From an uncultured Acetatifactor sp. (lineage in GTDB: Bacteria > Bacillota > Clostridia > Lachnospirales > Lachnospiraceae), in assembly GCA_947626405.1 (NCBI GenBank), contig CANQSE010000109.1, positions 1-6,722 of the forward strand: 6,722 nt of DNA. The letters run 5' to 3'. Every line of letters starts with the position of its first letter. The first letter of the stretch is position 1. Made by a program: the position numbers and the translations under genes. The notes under the pieces were generated by a model, which worked only from the letters and a program-made list of their open reading frames with translations, was not told the DNA's origin and ran no database searches. Positions 6,228 to 6,722 of the stretch are shown here, piece by piece.

Positions 6228-6722
6228 ATGATTATTTTACGTGGAAAGAGCGTTTATCGTGACATCTGTATCGGAAGGGTCGTGTTTTGGGAAGGCCCTG
6301 CAAAGCCTGTACTCAGCCGTGGAAATGACCCCGAGACTCAGCAGGAGCGGTACGAGAGGGCGGTGAATACCGCTTGGGAACAGCTTATGGAGCTTTCAAA
6401 AGAAAGCGAAAAAAACGAGGGAGTAAACAACGCGGAAATTTTCAGGGCGCAGGGACTTATCCTTAGGGACGAACGCTTCAGAAAAGCCGTGCAGGAGCGA
6501 ATATTCAGCCAGGAAATGAACGCGGAGTATGCCGTGAAGGATGCGGGAGAAGCGCTCGCGAGGGAGCTTGAGGGCGCACGCGACGAGTATATAAGGGAGA
6601 GAGCCGCCGACATTCTGGACGTGGCCGGAAGGATATTTAAGATCCTAACCGGCACGGGGGAAAAAGTGAAAATCCCTGACAAGCCTTTTATACTGGCGGC
6701 GGAGGATCTGCTGCCTAGCGAC
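6228..6722 (+). CDS. PTS enzyme I-like phosphoenolpyruvate phosphotransferase, N-terminal 165 residues
   Basis: An open frame from ATG 6228 to the window edge encodes 165 residues that match the start of enzyme I, the protein that takes phosphate from phosphoenolpyruvate and passes it to HPr. Seen: GKSVYRDICIGRVVF (6-20), corresponding to the family's N-terminal GIAIG strand; an E-x-x-R-Y-x-x-A-type helix (QQERYERAV, 40-48); the HPr-binding helical region with AEIFRAQGLILRDERF (71-86); then NAEYAV (99-104), DEYIRERAADILDV (121-134) and FILAAEDLLPSD (154-165), which matches ILVAEDLTPSD of the family. The active-site His (GGxTSH block) and the PEP-binding barrel lie beyond the edge. No ptsH precedes it. 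Several usually acidic positions are Arg, so it may be a divergent paralogue rather than the housekeeping enzyme; a gene symbol is therefore withheld. Confidence 0.87.
   Translation, partial: MIILRGKSVYRDICIGRVVFWEGPAKPVLSRGNDPETQQERYERAVNTAWEQLMELSKESEKNEGVNNAEIFRAQGLILRDERFRKAVQERIFSQEMNAEYAVKDAGEALARELEGARDEYIRERAADILDVAGRIFKILTGTGEKVKIPDKPFILAAEDLLPSD

Noticed and set aside
5882..6262. A 126-codon plus-strand open frame spanning the esterase 5' end and the divergent intergenic region.
   Set aside because: It is antisense to the esterase N-terminus, its peptide resembles no family, and it runs past the well-supported start at 6228 in another frame.
6338..6682. A 114-codon minus-strand open frame.
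   Set aside because: It is the antisense shadow of the enzyme I-like gene; the peptide is a low-complexity Ser-rich sequence.
1..6722. Search by eye for CRISPR repeats, tRNA or rRNA genes, insertion sequence ends, toxin-antitoxin pairs, phage or defence genes.
   Set aside because: Nothing supporting any of these was seen; the window is filled by recognisable chromosomal genes.

Overview
The window carries six protein-coding genes, the outer two cut by its ends. It reads as ordinary chromosome of a moderately GC-rich member of the Bacillota, class Clostridia, most probably Lachnospiraceae or a close relative. That placement rests on family recollection, not a search: the DNA polymerase III delta subunit, the enzyme I start region and the GerMN lipoprotein next to comEC all have the look of Lachnospiraceae proteins. 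Strong AGGAGG-type ribosome binding sites, an NTG start and a TTGACT-17-TAAAAT promoter fit this.

Left block, plus strand (1-3857): the ATP-binding end of a sensor histidine kinase, then after 34 bases a lipoprotein with two GerMN domains, then after an AT-rich spacer the competence DNA channel ComEC. The kinase and lipoprotein are probably co-transcribed. A kinase followed by a GerMN lipoprotein resembles the actinobacterial mtrB-lpqB arrangement, so the lipoprotein may modulate the kinase; this is inference. comEC ends facing holA across a 63-base convergent gap with no recognisable terminator.

Middle block, minus strand (6042 down to 3921): a cytoplasmic SGNH/GDSL esterase of carbohydrate esterase family 2 type, followed 73 bases downstream by holA. 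The esterase has the best promoter in the window and starts at TTG behind a strong Shine-Dalgarno sequence. holA may be read from the same transcript.

Right edge, plus strand (6228 to end): the first 165 codons of a PTS enzyme I-like protein, divergent from the esterase across 185 bases. The reading frame is open to the window edge. Its putative HPr-facing helix carries arginine at several positions that are acidic in E. coli enzyme I.

No tRNA, rRNA, CRISPR array, insertion sequence, phage gene or defence system was seen, and no stretch over 300 bases lacks a gene. I found no convincing new system. The points worth a second look are the charge-altered enzyme I, the kinase/GerMN pair, the Asn in the esterase WHP block, and a Gly-to-Ser change in the ComEC core motif.
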